A DNA stretch of 64,000 bases from JANWVO01 sp037446555 (GTDB lineage: Bacteria > Acidobacteriota > Terriglobia > Bryobacterales > Bryobacteraceae): assembly GCA_037446555.1 (NCBI GenBank), contig JBBIIK010000013.1:12911-76910 (forward strand), given 5' to 3'. Shown here in pieces: positions 1-8,899 of the stretch (within the stretch, counting starts at the first letter, position 1; each line of letters opens with the position of its first letter). The notes below the pieces were generated by a model. It was not told where the DNA came from. It saw only the letters and a program-made list of their open reading frames with translations, and did no database searches. The translations under genes were made by a program, and so were the position numbers.

Positions 1-3000
1 GCGCCCGCCTGCGGTGGCGGCGCGGCAGCCGGTTGGAGCTTGACGCTCACCAGCTTGGAGACGCCCTGCTCCTGCATGGTGACGCCGTAGAGCATCTCGG
101 CGGCTTCCATGGTTTTCTTGGCGTGCGTGATGACGATGAACTGCGTGTGCTCGGCCATCTCCTTGAGCAGGGCAGCGAGGCGGCCTACGTTGGCCTCATC
201 GAGCGGCGCGTCCACCTCGTCGAGCACGCAGAAGGGGCTCGGCTGGTACTGGAAGATGGCCATCAGCAGAGCGATGGCGGTGAGCGCCTTTTCGCCGCCG
301 GACAGCAGCAGCACGTTCTGGAGCCGCTTGCCGGGCGGCTGCGCCACGATCTCGATGCCCTGGTCAAGCGCGTCTCCCTCGCCGGTGAGCCGCATCTCGC
401 CGATGCCGCCGCCGAACAGCGTGCGGAACATCGTGCGGAAGTTCTCGTTGATCACCGCGAAAGCCTCGGTGAACCGCTTGCGCGACTCGGTGTCGATTTC
501 GCGGATCGTGTTTTCGGTGTCGCGGATCGAGTCGAGAAGATCCTGCCGCTGCGTGTTCAGGAAGTCGTAGCGCTGCTGCGCCTCCTGGTATTCGCTGAGC
601 GCTTCGGGGTTGACCGGGCCCAGGGCCTCGATGCGGCGGCGCAGGTCGGCGGCCTTCTCTTCGGCCTCGGCCACGGCAAGCTCGTCGAGCTCAACAGGCG
701 CACCGGCTGCGGCTTCCGCCCCGGCCGCCGTTGCCTCCGGCTGAGCTTCCGTCTGTGCATCCGTCTCCGCGGCAGCGGCGCCGGACTGCTTCAGCATGAA
801 CTGCGCGGCCGCCTCGACGACGGGAACGCCAAGGTCCTTGCGGCAGTTCTCGTCCAGGTGCTTCAGGTCCGACTGGCGGCGGACCAGATCCAGCTCGATC
901 TGGGCGCGGCGATCCTGGGCGGCGGCCAGTTCCAGCCGCGTGGCCTTGACGCGCTCTTCGCTCTCTGCGAGCACGGTGCGCTGCGCGGCCTCCTTCTCGG
1001 CCAGCGTGGCGGCCTCCAGCCCGGCCTGCTCCAACGCGGCGGCGATCTGCGTGGCGCGGTCCTCCAGCGCCAGGTTCAGCTCGAGCAACTGGTTGCGCTT
1101 CAGCGCCAGGCGCTCCATCTCTTCGGCCAAGGCGCGGCGGCGCGAGGAGGTCTCCTGAATCTCCCGGTCGAGCCGCTCGAGCGACTGCTGGACGCCGCGG
1201 CGGCGCTCCTCGCATCCGGCCAGCTCCACGCGGAGCACGGCGTGCTCCTCGCCGGAGGCGTCGAGCTGCTGCTTCAACGCTTCCAGTTCGGCGCGGGCGG
1301 CTTCCAGTTGCGACTCGATGCCGGCGCGCTGCTGCTCCTTTTCTTCGGCCAGCCGGACCTTGGATTCGCGCTCCGCGGCGGCGCGTTCGGCGTCGCGGTT
1401 CAGACGGTCGAGTTCGACGCCCGCCAGCGAGAGCCGCTGTTCGGCCCGCTGCTGCTCCTCGTGCAGCTTGCGCATCTCCTGATCGAGGAGCAGCGTCTCT
1501 TTTTCCTGCCGTTGCTGCTGGGCGCGAAGCTGTTCCAACGTTTCGGCGAGCGCGTGAATGGCGGCTTCGAGATGTTCGAGTTCCTGCTGCGCGGCGGCCT
1601 GTTCGGACTGGCGCTTCTCGAGAAGGCCGGAGATCTCGCGCAGCTCGCGCTTCAGCGCCAGCGGGCCGGCGCCGGTGCGGCGGCCGCCGGTGACGGCCTG
1701 CCCGTGATAGCAGACGCCGTCGGAGAGCAGGAAGAACAGGTCCGGGTGGACGGCGGCCAGACGCTGCGCGGCCTCGCGCGATTCGGCCAGGAAGCAGCGG
1801 GCGAGGCGAGGCAGCAGGGCGGCGGGGGCGTTAGTCAGGCCGTTGGTGAAGCGGATGCCCTCGCTGAGCCGGCCAACGATCCCGGTTTCGGGGCCGATGG
1901 CCGGCTCGGGGACGGGGGAGGACACGGCAGGGGCGCTGCCGTGCAAATTCGGCTCGACGAGGAACGTAGCGCGGCCGTCGAGGTCGCCGCGCAGCAGTTC
2001 GATGCCCTTGCGGGCCTCGTCCCAGGACTTGACGACCACGTATTCCAGCTCTTCGTGCAGGAACTCTTCGGCCGCCTTTTCAAATTCCGGGTGGGAGAGC
2101 TCGATGAAATCGGCCAGCACGCCGGCGGGCGTGAAGTCATCGGTTTCGCCACGCTGCGCCGCCTGAAAGAGGCGCTTGACGGAGTCGGTGGTATAGGCGC
2201 GGTGAGAAAGGATCTGGCTGAGCGAATCGCGGCGCGCGCGGAGCGAGCCGGCCTCGTGGCGGACGGCGTCCAGCCGCTTGCGCGTCTCGGCCGCCAGGGC
2301 GCGCTTCTCCTGTAATTCGCGTTCGGTCCCGGCGCGCCGGTCCTGGGTGGATTCGAGTTCGAGCTGGCGCTCCGCGAGCTGGCGCGAGAGCTCGCCGCGG
2401 GCGGCGCGGATGCGGCCCAGATCGGCCTCGGCGGCTTCGGCGTCCTTGCGCACGCGGGCGCGGTCGCGCTCGATGGCGGAGAGGAAGGTTTCGATCTGCG
2501 CCAACTGGTTCCGCAGCGAAGCGGCCTCGCCGAGCAGCGACACCACGCGGCGCCGCATCTCTTCGAGCGCGCGCTCCTTCTGCCCGAGCTGCGATTGCAG
2601 CGCGTCGCGCTTCTGCTGGGCGGCGGACAGCCGCGCCCGCGCATCCGCGGTGGCCGACTCCAGTTCGGCCAGCTGCGCGGCCAGGTGGCCGCGCTCCTGC
2701 TGCTGGCGCCCGGCGCGCGCGGCCAGTTGTTCGGTTTCCGTCTCGCCCTGCGCCAGCCGCTGCTCGATGCCGGAGATCTCGCGCGCCTGCGAGGCGATCT
2801 GGCCCTGGATGCGCTCGGCTTCGAGCTGCGATTCCGACACGCGCTGACGCGCCCCGGTGAGCGCCGCTTCCAGCCGGTAGAACTCCTCGCGCGCGTCGGC
2901 GATGGCGCGGTCCTCCGCATCCACGCGCGCCTGGAGCCCGGCGTAGGCGGCGTGGGCCGCTTCCAGCTCCGCGGCGATGCGGGCGGCTTCGTTCTCCAAG

Positions 3001-3878
3001 ACGAGGTAGCGCCCGGCGAGCGCGATGCGGAGCTGCGCGTCCAGCTCGCCCTTCAGTTCCTCATACCGCCGCGCCTTGCCCGCCTGGCGCTTCAGCGAAT
3101 TCACCTGCCGCGAGACTTCCTCCAGGATGTCGAACACGCGGGTCAGGTTCTGCTTGGCGCCTTCGAGCTTGGCCTCGGCCAGGCGGCGCTTGTTCTTGAA
3201 CTTCGAGATGCCGCAGGCCTCTTCGATGACGGCGCGGCGGTCCAGCGGTTTGGAGGAGAGGATCTGGCCGATGCGGCCCTGCTCGATGATGGCGTAAGAC
3301 TCGGGCCCGAGCCCGGTACCCATGAACAGTTCCTGGATGTCGCGCAGGCGCGCGATCCGCCCGTTGATCAGATACTCGCTCTCGCCGGAACGGAACAGGC
3401 GGCGGGTGACCGTGATCTCCTGGGCTTTTTCGGGCAGCGCCGCGGCCGGCTCGAGCGTCACCGCGGAGGGCGCGCCTTCCGGTTGCTCCTCCTTCTGGGT
3501 CTGGGCGTCCGGTTCGGCATGGCTCCCATTGTGGCCGTTGCTCCCGTTCGTCTTCGCGGCGGTCTCCGCCGTCTTGACGGGCTTCTGCCCGGGCACCTGA
3601 ACCTGGCCCGCCGGGTCGACCAGCACCATGGTGACCTGCGCCATGCCGAGCGGCTTGCGGTCGCGCGTGCCGGCGAAGATCACATCCTCCATCCGCGAGC
3701 CGCGCAACGACTTGGCCGACTGCTCGCCCAGCACCCAGCTGATGGCGTCGCTCAGGTTCGACTTGCCACACCCGTTCGGCCCCACGATGGCGGCCACGCC
3801 CCGGCCCGGAAAACGCATCTCGGTCCGGTCCGGGAAGGACTTGAAGCCCTGAAGTTCCACGCGTTTCAGAATCAGCAA
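1..3878 (-). CDS. smc: Chromosome segregation protein SMC (C-terminal few residues off the window)
   Basis: SMC ATPase, core of the condensin-like complex that compacts and segregates chromosomes. About 1292 residues are visible. The N-terminal head has Walker A GPNGCGKS (residues 33-40). Long Gln/Glu/Arg/Ala-rich coiled coils flank a hinge. The C-terminal head has the ABC signature LLLSGGEKAL (near residue 1189), Walker B VLDEVDAPLDEANV (near 1221) and the terminal YGVTMQEQGVSKLVSVKL block, so only a few residues are missing. The start is TTG at 3878, preceded by AGGA at 3890-3887; translation begins LILKRVELQGFKSF as in the family. Two low-complexity inserts (about residues 93-153, rich in Asn-Gly, Gln, Glu and Pro; and about 1030-1060, rich in Ala and Glu) lengthen it beyond the usual ~1190. 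No scpA or scpB is adjacent. Confidence 0.97.
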   Translation of the reverse strand, partial: MLILKRVELQGFKSFPDRTEMRFPGRGVAAIVGPNGCGKSNLSDAISWVLGEQSAKSLRGSRMEDVIFAGTRDRKPLGMAQVTMVLVDPAGQVQVPGQKPVKTAETAAKTNGSNGHNGSHAEPDAQTQKEEQPEGAPSAVTLEPAAALPEKAQEITVTRRLFRSGESEYLINGRIARLRDIQELFMGTGLGPESYAIIEQGRIGQILSSKPLDRRAVIEEACGISKFKNKRRLAEAKLEGAKQNLTRVFDILEEVSRQVNSLKRQAGKARRYEELKGELDAQLRIALAGRYLVLENEAARIAAELEAAHAAYAGLQARVDAEDRAIADAREEFYRLEAALTGARQRVSESQLEAERIQGQIASQAREISGIEQRLAQGETETEQLAARAGRQQQERGHLAAQLAELESATADARARLSAAQQKRDALQSQLGQKERALEEMRRRVVSLLGEAASLRNQLAQIETFLSAIERDRARVRKDAEAAEADLGRIRAARGELSRQLAERQLELESTQDRRAGTERELQEKRALAAETRKRLDAVRHEAGSLRARRDSLSQILSHRAYTTDSVKRLFQAAQRGETDDFTPAGVLADFIELSHPEFEKAAEEFLHEELEYVVVKSWDEARKGIELLRGDLDGRATFLVEPNLHGSAPAVSSPVPEPAIGPETGIVGRLSEGIRFTNGLTNAPAALLPRLARCFLAESREAAQRLAAVHPDLFFLLSDGVCYHGQAVTGGRRTGAGPLALKRELREISGLLEKRQSEQAAAQQELEHLEAAIHALAETLEQLRAQQQRQEKETLLLDQEMRKLHEEQQRAEQRLSLAGVELDRLNRDAERAAAERESKVRLAEEKEQQRAGIESQLEAARAELEALKQQLDASGEEHAVLRVELAGCEERRRGVQQSLERLDREIQETSSRRRALAEEMERLALKRNQLLELNLALEDRATQIAAALEQAGLEAATLAEKEAAQRTVLAESEERVKATRLELAAAQDRRAQIELDLVRRQSDLKHLDENCRKDLGVPVVEAAAQFMLKQSGAAAAETDAQTEAQPEATAAGAEAAAGAPVELDELAVAEAEEKAADLRRRIEALGPVNPEALSEYQEAQQRYDFLNTQRQDLLDSIRDTENTIREIDTESRKRFTEAFAVINENFRTMFRTLFGGGIGEMRLTGEGDALDQGIEIVAQPPGKRLQNVLLLSGGEKALTAIALLMAIFQYQPSPFCVLDEVDAPLDEANVGRLAALLKEMAEHTQFIVITHAKKTMEAAEMLYGVTMQEQGVSKLVSVKLQPAAAPPPQAG

Positions 3879-4205
3879 AGCGGGAATCCTCTTCTTCGGT
3901 CTACATTGTTGTCAGACGCGTGCGCATACGGCACGGCCACTCGGGGGGGCAAGTTATTTCCGAGCATACACCGGCTGGCGGCGGGATGCAAGACCCTCGG
4001 TGGCACATTTTGACCTTATCCCCATGGGGCCACAAGATCTAGTGGCCCGCTGGCGCAACAGCGGCTCTCCCCGGCGGACGCGGGACGCCGCAAGCCCGAG
4101 GCGCGTGTTGAGGCAAGCCAAGGCAAGAAGACAGACGGGTTTGCGCGAGCGCGGTTTTGCGCCGTGCTGCCGCCGGCGCCGGCGGGGGACGTAGAATGAT
4201 GGTTT
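3879..4205. other. 327-bp intergenic region between divergent smc and the TPR gene
   Basis: No convincing ORF. It holds the leader of smc on the minus strand, a G/C-rich inverted repeat (GGGCCAC at 4027-4033, GTGGCCC at 4042-4048, 8-nt loop) next to the palindrome CCCCATGGGG, and a TAGAAT hexamer at 4192-4197 just before the downstream GTG start. No T-tract follows the hairpin, so it is not a standard terminator. Confidence 0.5.
4192..4197 (+). promoter_or_regulatory. Candidate -10 (TAGAAT) for the TPR gene
   Basis: TAGAAT ends 8 nt before the GTG at 4206, placing the expected transcription start at or within a base or two of the start codon. There is no Shine-Dalgarno sequence in between. 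Part of the window-wide leaderless pattern. Confidence 0.5.
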
Positions 4206-4901
4206 GTGCGGACCGGTGCGAAGCTGATGATGCTGGCGGCGACGGTGGCGGCGATGGCCGTGACGCTGCCTCCGGACCTGAAACAGGCGCGTGACGGCCA
4301 GGACCGAGAGGCCCTGGAGCGGATCGCCTCCCAAATGCAGGCGGCGGCCCAGGGCCGTCCCGAGGATCCCGCGGCGCAGTACCGCGCTGCTCTGGCCGAA
4401 CTCGTGCGGGCGGAAGTTCTGATGGAACAGCGCGACCGCAACGGGGCCCGGGCGGCGGCCGAGGCCGGCATCCGCGCGGCGGAGAAGGCCGTGGCACTGA
4501 AGCCTTCCAGCGGGGAATACCACCGCGTGCTGGGCGCGCTGTGCGCACAGGTGATCCCCGCCAATCCGCTGCTCGGGTTGCGTTATGGCAAGTGCGCGAT
4601 AGAGGAGGTGAGCCGCGCCTTAGAGCTGGAGCCGAAATCGGCCGATGGATGGCTGGGCCGCGGCGTGGGCAATTATTACCTGCCGGAGTCGTTCGGCGGC
4701 GGCGCCGAGCTGGCACTGAAGGACATCGAAACGGCCTTGCAACTGGATCCCTCCCATGCGGATGCCTGGTTGTGGAAGGGAATCGTGCTGAGGAAGCTGA
4801 ACCGCAACGGGGAGGCCCGGCAAGCAATCGAGCGGAGCCTGAAGCTGAATCCGGCGCGGGTGTGGGCCAGGCAGCAACTGGAGAAGACTCCCGCGCAGTG
4901 A
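4206..4901 (+). CDS. Secreted TPR-repeat protein
   Basis: 231-residue protein of unknown specific role, probably a periplasmic scaffold. GTG at 4206 is chosen because it sits 8 nt after TAGAAT; ATG at 4227 (MMLAATVAAM) is an alternative and gives a more compact signal peptide. A hydrophobic stretch at residues 8-20 looks like a signal peptide. Downstream come several degenerate TPR units, the clearest around residues 130-225 with the repeated pattern A-x-x-x-x-x-x-A-L-x-L-x-P (ALELEPKSADGWLGRG, ALQLDPSHADAWLWKG, SLKLNPARVWARQQL). Its stop overlaps the next start as GTGA (4898-4901), so the downstream membrane protein is probably translationally coupled and functionally linked. Confidence 0.8.
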   Translation: MRTGAKLMMLAATVAAMAVTLPPDLKQARDGQDREALERIASQMQAAAQGRPEDPAAQYRAALAELVRAEVLMEQRDRNGARAAAEAGIRAAEKAVALKPSSGEYHRVLGALCAQVIPANPLLGLRYGKCAIEEVSRALELEPKSADGWLGRGVGNYYLPESFGGGAELALKDIETALQLDPSHADAWLWKGIVLRKLNRNGEARQAIERSLKLNPARVWARQQLEKTPAQ

Positions 4902-6580
4902 CCCCACGGCAGACCGCCCTGGCCGCGACGGCCGTGCTCGCCTACGCGCTGCTCGGCTGGTTCTGGTTTCCCGGCCATACGTGGCTGCAATCGGACACGC
5001 AGATCTACGTGCCGATTCTCGAGCGGCAGTACGACGCCTCGCTTTTCGCGCGGGACGAGATCGCGCTGCGGCCGCACGTGAAGTTCACGTTCTATGACGA
5101 GATCACGGTGGCGCTGCGCCGCCTGACGGGCGCTGGCTTTCAGAACGTGCTGGCCGCGCAGCAGCTTGCTTTCCGCGTGGCGGGGGTGGCGGGCGCATTT
5201 CTGGCGGCGCTGGCGCTGGGGCTGCCGCCCGCGGGAGCGCTGGCGGGCGCGGGGCTGTTCGGGCTGGGAGCGGTGATCAACGGTCCGGCAGTGTTGACGC
5301 TGGAATATGAGCCGGTGCCGCGCGGCTTTGCGGTGCTGTGGACGATGCTGGCGCTGGGCCTGGCCATGCACCGCCGCTGGATGTGGGCAGGCGCGGCGGC
5401 GGTGATCGCAACGCTCTACCACCCCACGACCACGGCGCCCTTTTGGGTGTGCCTGCTGCTGCACTGGCGCTACGCGCATGACCGAAGGGAGGGGATCGCG
5501 CTGGAGCTTTCCGTGGCCGCTGCCGCCGCCGGGTTGGCGGTGATCGCCATTCTGCAACCGTTCGGCGCGGACCGGCAGGTGATGGTGGGGCGCATCCCGC
5601 CCGAGCTTGAGCAGATCCAGAAATACCGCGCGCCCTACAACTGGATTTCGCTCTGGCCGAAGATATGGCTCTGGCAATACCCGCTGCTGGCGGCGCTGGC
5701 CTTGGCAGCCTGGCGCCGCATCCGGGACGCCATGCGGCCGGAGGCGCGGTTTCTTTCCGCCGCGCTGGCAGGCTACGGGCTGGCCATGATCCCTCTGCAA
5801 TGGCTGCTGCTGGATGCAGGCAAGTGGATCCTGATGCCGCAGTTTCAGCCGGCGCGGGCGGTGCTGTGGGTGGCTGTGATGGCGGAGCTGCTGGCGCTGG
5901 CGGCGGCGTGGCAGGCGGCCGGGCGGCGCTGCTGGAAAGAGGCGGCAGCGTGGATGAGCGCGGCGTTTCTGCTGCCCGCGGCAGGCGCTGCGCCGCTGGT
6001 GGAGATGTGGCAGTATCCGGAGCGCGTGGCGGCGGCGCTTGTTGCGGCCGCGCTGGTGCTCGGGGGCGCACGGTGGCGCGGGTTTGCAGCCATCGGCGCG
6101 GCGGCGGCGTTCGCCGTGCTCCCGGCCACCGGACGCCTGGAGCTGTACCCGCGGCTGCACTCGCAGGAGCTCGGCGAAGTGTCGGCGTGGGCGCGGGAAG
6201 CGACGGGGAAGAACGATGTGTTCCTCTTCGCCGATGCCGGCCGGAGGCTGGAGCCGGGCGTGTTCCGCGCGAAGGCCCTGCGGGCGCTGTACGTGGACTG
6301 GAAGTCGGGCGGTCAGGCCAATCTGCTGCGCGATTACGGCTACGAGTGGAAGCGAAGGTGGGAGGCGGTGCGCGAGGCGCGCCCGCCGCTGTTGACGCTG
6401 GAAGAGTATGCGCGGCTGGGGGTGGACTGGATCGTTGTATCGCCTTCGAACGCTCCCCGGGGCGCTGCGCCTGCGTTTCGCAACACCCGCTTTGCCGTGT
6501 TCAGGACACGGCCTGCCCAGACAGAAAGCGATCCGTCTCTTCGCGGGAAGGAATCGACGCCTGCGCGCCCAGCCGGGTGA
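4898..6580 (+). CDS. Polytopic membrane protein, possibly glycosyltransferase-like
   Basis: 560-residue integral membrane protein. The GTG start at 4898 overlaps the preceding TGA. An N-terminal hydrophobic helix (ALLGWFWFPGH) is followed by an acidic loop with QSDTQIYVPILERQYD, then about ten further hydrophobic segments to residue ~420 and a C-terminal soluble domain (about 425-560). An acidic first loop, many membrane helices and a soluble C-terminus resemble lipid-linked-sugar (GT-C type) transferases or 'DUF' membrane proteins of Acidobacteria, but I cannot name the family. The last ~26 codons overlap the 3' end of the convergent ribokinase gene by 80 bp, so the natural C-terminus may have been extended by loss of an earlier stop. 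Confidence 0.75.
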   Translation: MTPRQTALAATAVLAYALLGWFWFPGHTWLQSDTQIYVPILERQYDASLFARDEIALRPHVKFTFYDEITVALRRLTGAGFQNVLAAQQLAFRVAGVAGAFLAALALGLPPAGALAGAGLFGLGAVINGPAVLTLEYEPVPRGFAVLWTMLALGLAMHRRWMWAGAAAVIATLYHPTTTAPFWVCLLLHWRYAHDRREGIALELSVAAAAAGLAVIAILQPFGADRQVMVGRIPPELEQIQKYRAPYNWISLWPKIWLWQYPLLAALALAAWRRIRDAMRPEARFLSAALAGYGLAMIPLQWLLLDAGKWILMPQFQPARAVLWVAVMAELLALAAAWQAAGRRCWKEAAAWMSAAFLLPAAGAAPLVEMWQYPERVAAALVAAALVLGGARWRGFAAIGAAAAFAVLPATGRLELYPRLHSQELGEVSAWAREATGKNDVFLFADAGRRLEPGVFRAKALRALYVDWKSGGQANLLRDYGYEWKRRWEAVREARPPLLTLEEYARLGVDWIVVSPSNAPRGAAPAFRNTRFAVFRTRPAQTESDPSLRGKESTPARPAG

Positions 6581-7445
6581 CCGAAAGGGCGGCGGCGGCG
6601 TTGGCGAAGCGCAGGGCCTCGGGAACGGGACGGCCTTCGGCCAGCGCCACGGCGAGAGCGCCGTTGAAGGTGTCGCCGGCGGCAGTTGCGTCCACCGCCT
6701 GCACAGGGAAGGCCGGGGCGTGGAAGCGGCCTTCGGGGCCCGAATAATAGCAGCCCTGATCGCCGAGCTTCAGCACGACGGCGCGAGGACCGCGGGCGAG
6801 CAGGTCTTCCGCCAGCGCCGGGGCGTCCTGCAGCGAGACGCGCGCGGGCGGGCGCCCGGCCAGCAGGCAGGCCTCGCTTTCGTTCGGCGTGAGCAGCCCC
6901 ACCTGCGCGAGCAGCTCCGGCGGCAGCGGCTGCGCGGGCGCGGGATCGAGAATCGACAGGACGCCGTTTTCGCGGGCAAGGCGGAGTCCGGCGGCGACGG
7001 CCTCGAGCGGCGTTTCCAACTGGAAGAGGGCGCAGGCAGCGGAAACAAAAGCACTGCGTTCTGTTTCCATGTCGGCGGCCGAGAGCGCTCCGTTGGCGCC
7101 GGGGGCGATGACGATGGAGTTCTGCCCGGCGCGGTCCACCCAGATGAGGGCAACGCCGGTGGGCGCGGAGCGGCAGCCGTGGATGCGGGAAGTGTCCGCG
7201 CCGGACGCGGCGAGGCTGGCGCGAAGGTGGTCGGCGAAGGCGTCGAAGCCCACGCGCCCGATCATGACTATGGGATGATCCCGCGACAGCCGGGCGGCGG
7301 CGCACGCCTGGTTGGCGCCCTTGCCGCCGGGGATCGTCTGAAAGTTCCACCCTCTCGCCGTTTCTCCGGGAGCGGGCAGCCGCTCGACCTGAACGACGAA
7401 ATCCATGTTGAGCGATCCGGCGACGACAATGGCGCGGGCGGGCAT
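6501..7445 (-). CDS. rbsK: Ribokinase (PfkB family)
   Basis: 314 residues. Phosphorylates D-ribose (or a similar pentose/deoxyribose) at O5 using ATP, in the cytoplasm. It has the N-terminal substrate lid GSLNMDFVVQVERLPAPGET, the sugar-binding GGKGANQACAAARL, and the C-terminal DATAAGDTFNGALAVAL containing the anion hole and catalytic Asp (near residue 258). ATG at 7445 is chosen over the longer reading frame because the ribokinase family starts at this point and a TAAGAT hexamer ends 7 nt upstream. No ribose transporter lies nearby. It is convergent with, and overlaps by 80 bp, the upstream membrane-protein gene. Confidence 0.92.
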   Translation of the reverse strand: MPARAIVVAGSLNMDFVVQVERLPAPGETARGWNFQTIPGGKGANQACAAARLSRDHPIVMIGRVGFDAFADHLRASLAASGADTSRIHGCRSAPTGVALIWVDRAGQNSIVIAPGANGALSAADMETERSAFVSAACALFQLETPLEAVAAGLRLARENGVLSILDPAPAQPLPPELLAQVGLLTPNESEACLLAGRPPARVSLQDAPALAEDLLARGPRAVVLKLGDQGCYYSGPEGRFHAPAFPVQAVDATAAGDTFNGALAVALAEGRPVPEALRFANAAAALSVTRLGAQASIPSREETDRFLSGQAVS

Positions 7446-7452
7446 CGCCAGT

Positions 7453-7458
7453 ATCTTA
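7453..7458 (-). promoter_or_regulatory. Candidate -10 (TAAGAT) for ribokinase
   Basis: On the minus strand TAAGAT (7458 to 7453) ends 7 nt before the ATG at 7445, with no Shine-Dalgarno in the gap. Predicts a leaderless transcript. Confidence 0.45.
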
Positions 7459-7483
7459 TCCGCTGGAGGAGTGGCGGCGGCGC

Positions 7484-8074
7484 TCAGGCGCGCCCGAGGT
7501 CGATGCCGTGGCTCTTCAGCGCCTCCGAGTAGTAGCGCTCCAGCAGGAGCTTCCACTCGTCGGTGCCTTCCAGGATCTCGCGCTTGTGGCTGCGGATCTT
7601 CTCGCGCGCCTGACGGTCGGCTTTCTCCTCCACCTGGAGGATCTCGGTGATCAGGCGCACCAGCTCGAGACGGACCTCGTTGGCGTCCTTCTTCAGGCGG
7701 CAGTTGCGGGAGCGGCGGAGGGCGGTGATCAGCTTGTGCGAGATCTCGGTGATCTTGTCCCGGCTCAGCTTCATGCCATCGCCGGTTTCGCGCCCGCTGG
7801 CGCGGACGATCTTGCGCTGCTGGATGAGCTGATTCTTGATGCGGCGGAACATCTCCGAGTAGCTGATGCCGTTGTTGGCCATGTACACGGAGTATTCCTC
7901 GAGCAGGTTGCGCACTTCCTCGTTGAGCCGGTCCTCGACCGCCAGCTCCTCGAGGACGATCTGCTCCATCATTTCGCTGACAGCGCCGGGGTCGATGATT
8001 TCCAGGTAGTTCGAGCCGACGCGAGTGGCGACCTGCCGGCAGAGGTAAGTGACGAATTCCTTCGGAAGCAGCAT
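7484..8074 (-). CDS. DUF507 family protein
   Basis: 196-residue cytoplasmic protein of the uncharacterised DUF507 family, found in Acidobacteria, Aquificae and Deltaproteobacteria-type genomes. The N-terminal MLLPKEFVTYLCRQVATRV matches the family start, so ATG 8074 is preferred; a TTG at 8098 is in frame, 5 nt after a TAGACT hexamer. The protein is about twice the short ~90-residue form: residues 1-90 and about 95-190 look like two related helical halves rich in charged residues (second half starts near GMKLSRDKITEISHKLITAL). Function unknown. Confidence 0.85.
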   Translation of the reverse strand: MLLPKEFVTYLCRQVATRVGSNYLEIIDPGAVSEMMEQIVLEELAVEDRLNEEVRNLLEEYSVYMANNGISYSEMFRRIKNQLIQQRKIVRASGRETGDGMKLSRDKITEISHKLITALRRSRNCRLKKDANEVRLELVRLITEILQVEEKADRQAREKIRSHKREILEGTDEWKLLLERYYSEALKSHGIDLGRA

Positions 8075-8154
8075 TCCGCGCGGGGCGCGAAGCCCCAACT
8101 TTCAGTCTAGGGACGCCCGCCGGAGCGTGTCAAACACGGCAGGCCCGCGGGCAG

Positions 8155-8160
8155 TAGAGT
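8155..8160 (+). promoter_or_regulatory. Candidate -10 (TAGAGT) for the RraA-like gene
   Basis: TAGAGT ends 7 nt before ATG 8168. The gap GGAAGGC is purine-rich but only one base from the ATG, too close to act as a normal Shine-Dalgarno. Confidence 0.45.
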
Positions 8161-8167
8161 GGAAGGC

Positions 8168-8857
8168 ATGGCCGCGAGCATCGAATTTCTGGAATTTCTG
8201 AAATCCGTCGATACGCCGACGTTGTCCAACGCGATAGAACTGATGGGCGTGCGCCCGCGGAGCTCGGGCTTCGCGCCGCTCGAAGTGCGCTGCCTGTTCC
8301 CGGAGCTCGGCCGCATGGCAGGCTTCGCCGTGACGGCGCAGGTGGAAACGGTAACGCAGACCGGAGCGGGAGGTCCGCAGGGCCACGTGGAGCTGTACCG
8401 GCTGCTCGAGGCGAGCCCGAAGCCGGCAGTGATCGTCTTGCAGGAAATCGGCGGATTTGGCGACTTCGCGGCGCATTGCGGCGAGGTGATGGCGACGTTT
8501 TTCACGCGCCTGGGCGCGGTTGGGCTGGTGTCGGACTGCGCGGTGCGCGACCTCGCCGAGGTGCGCGCGCTGGGCTTCCATCTTTTCGCGCGCGGTGCCT
8601 GCGCCTCGCACGCGTATTTCCGCATTGTCCGCGTGGGCGTTCCTGTGACCGTCTGCGGGCTGCCGGTGCGCCCGGGCGAACTCCTGCACGGGGACGAGAA
8701 CGGGCTGATCACGGCGCCGGAGACGGAACCGGGGAGGCTGGAGGAGGCGGTGGAGGAGATCCGGCGCAGCGAGCGGAAGATCATACATTTTGTGCGGAGC
8801 GGCGGTTTCTCGCTGGACGGATACGAGGCCATGATCCGCAGAAGCTACAGCGGCTGA
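8168..8857 (+). CDS. RraA-like aldolase/hydrolase family protein
   Basis: 229 residues. Belongs to the RraA / HMG-CHA aldolase fold, whose members are either class II pyruvate aldolases acting on 4-hydroxy-4-methyl-2-oxoglutarate-type substrates or RNase E regulators. Visible signatures are the N-terminal DTPTLSNAIELMGVRP, GRMAGFAVTAQVETV, the CGEVMATFFTRLGAVGLVSD core and the divalent-metal motif SDCAVRDLAEVRALGF. With R-D present, the aldolase-type site appears intact. ATG 8168 is preferred over GTG 8159 because of its position relative to TAGAGT. It stands alone between two oppositely oriented units, so substrate cannot be inferred. Confidence 0.85.
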   Translation: MAASIEFLEFLKSVDTPTLSNAIELMGVRPRSSGFAPLEVRCLFPELGRMAGFAVTAQVETVTQTGAGGPQGHVELYRLLEASPKPAVIVLQEIGGFGDFAAHCGEVMATFFTRLGAVGLVSDCAVRDLAEVRALGFHLFARGACASHAYFRIVRVGVPVTVCGLPVRPGELLHGDENGLITAPETEPGRLEEAVEEIRRSERKIIHFVRSGGFSLDGYEAMIRRSYSG

Positions 8858-8899
8858 GCGGACAAAGACACATTTCTGGCCGGAAATGTCTGGGCTGCC

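Noticed and set aside
33..2315. Long open frame on the plus strand opposite smc
   Set aside because: Antisense to the clearly conserved smc coding sequence; composition is Gln/Leu/Arg-rich as expected for the complement of a coiled coil and shows no family motifs.
4027..4048. G/C-rich inverted repeat as a rho-independent terminator
   Set aside because: No T-tract on either side, and the flanking genes are divergent so no terminator is expected there.
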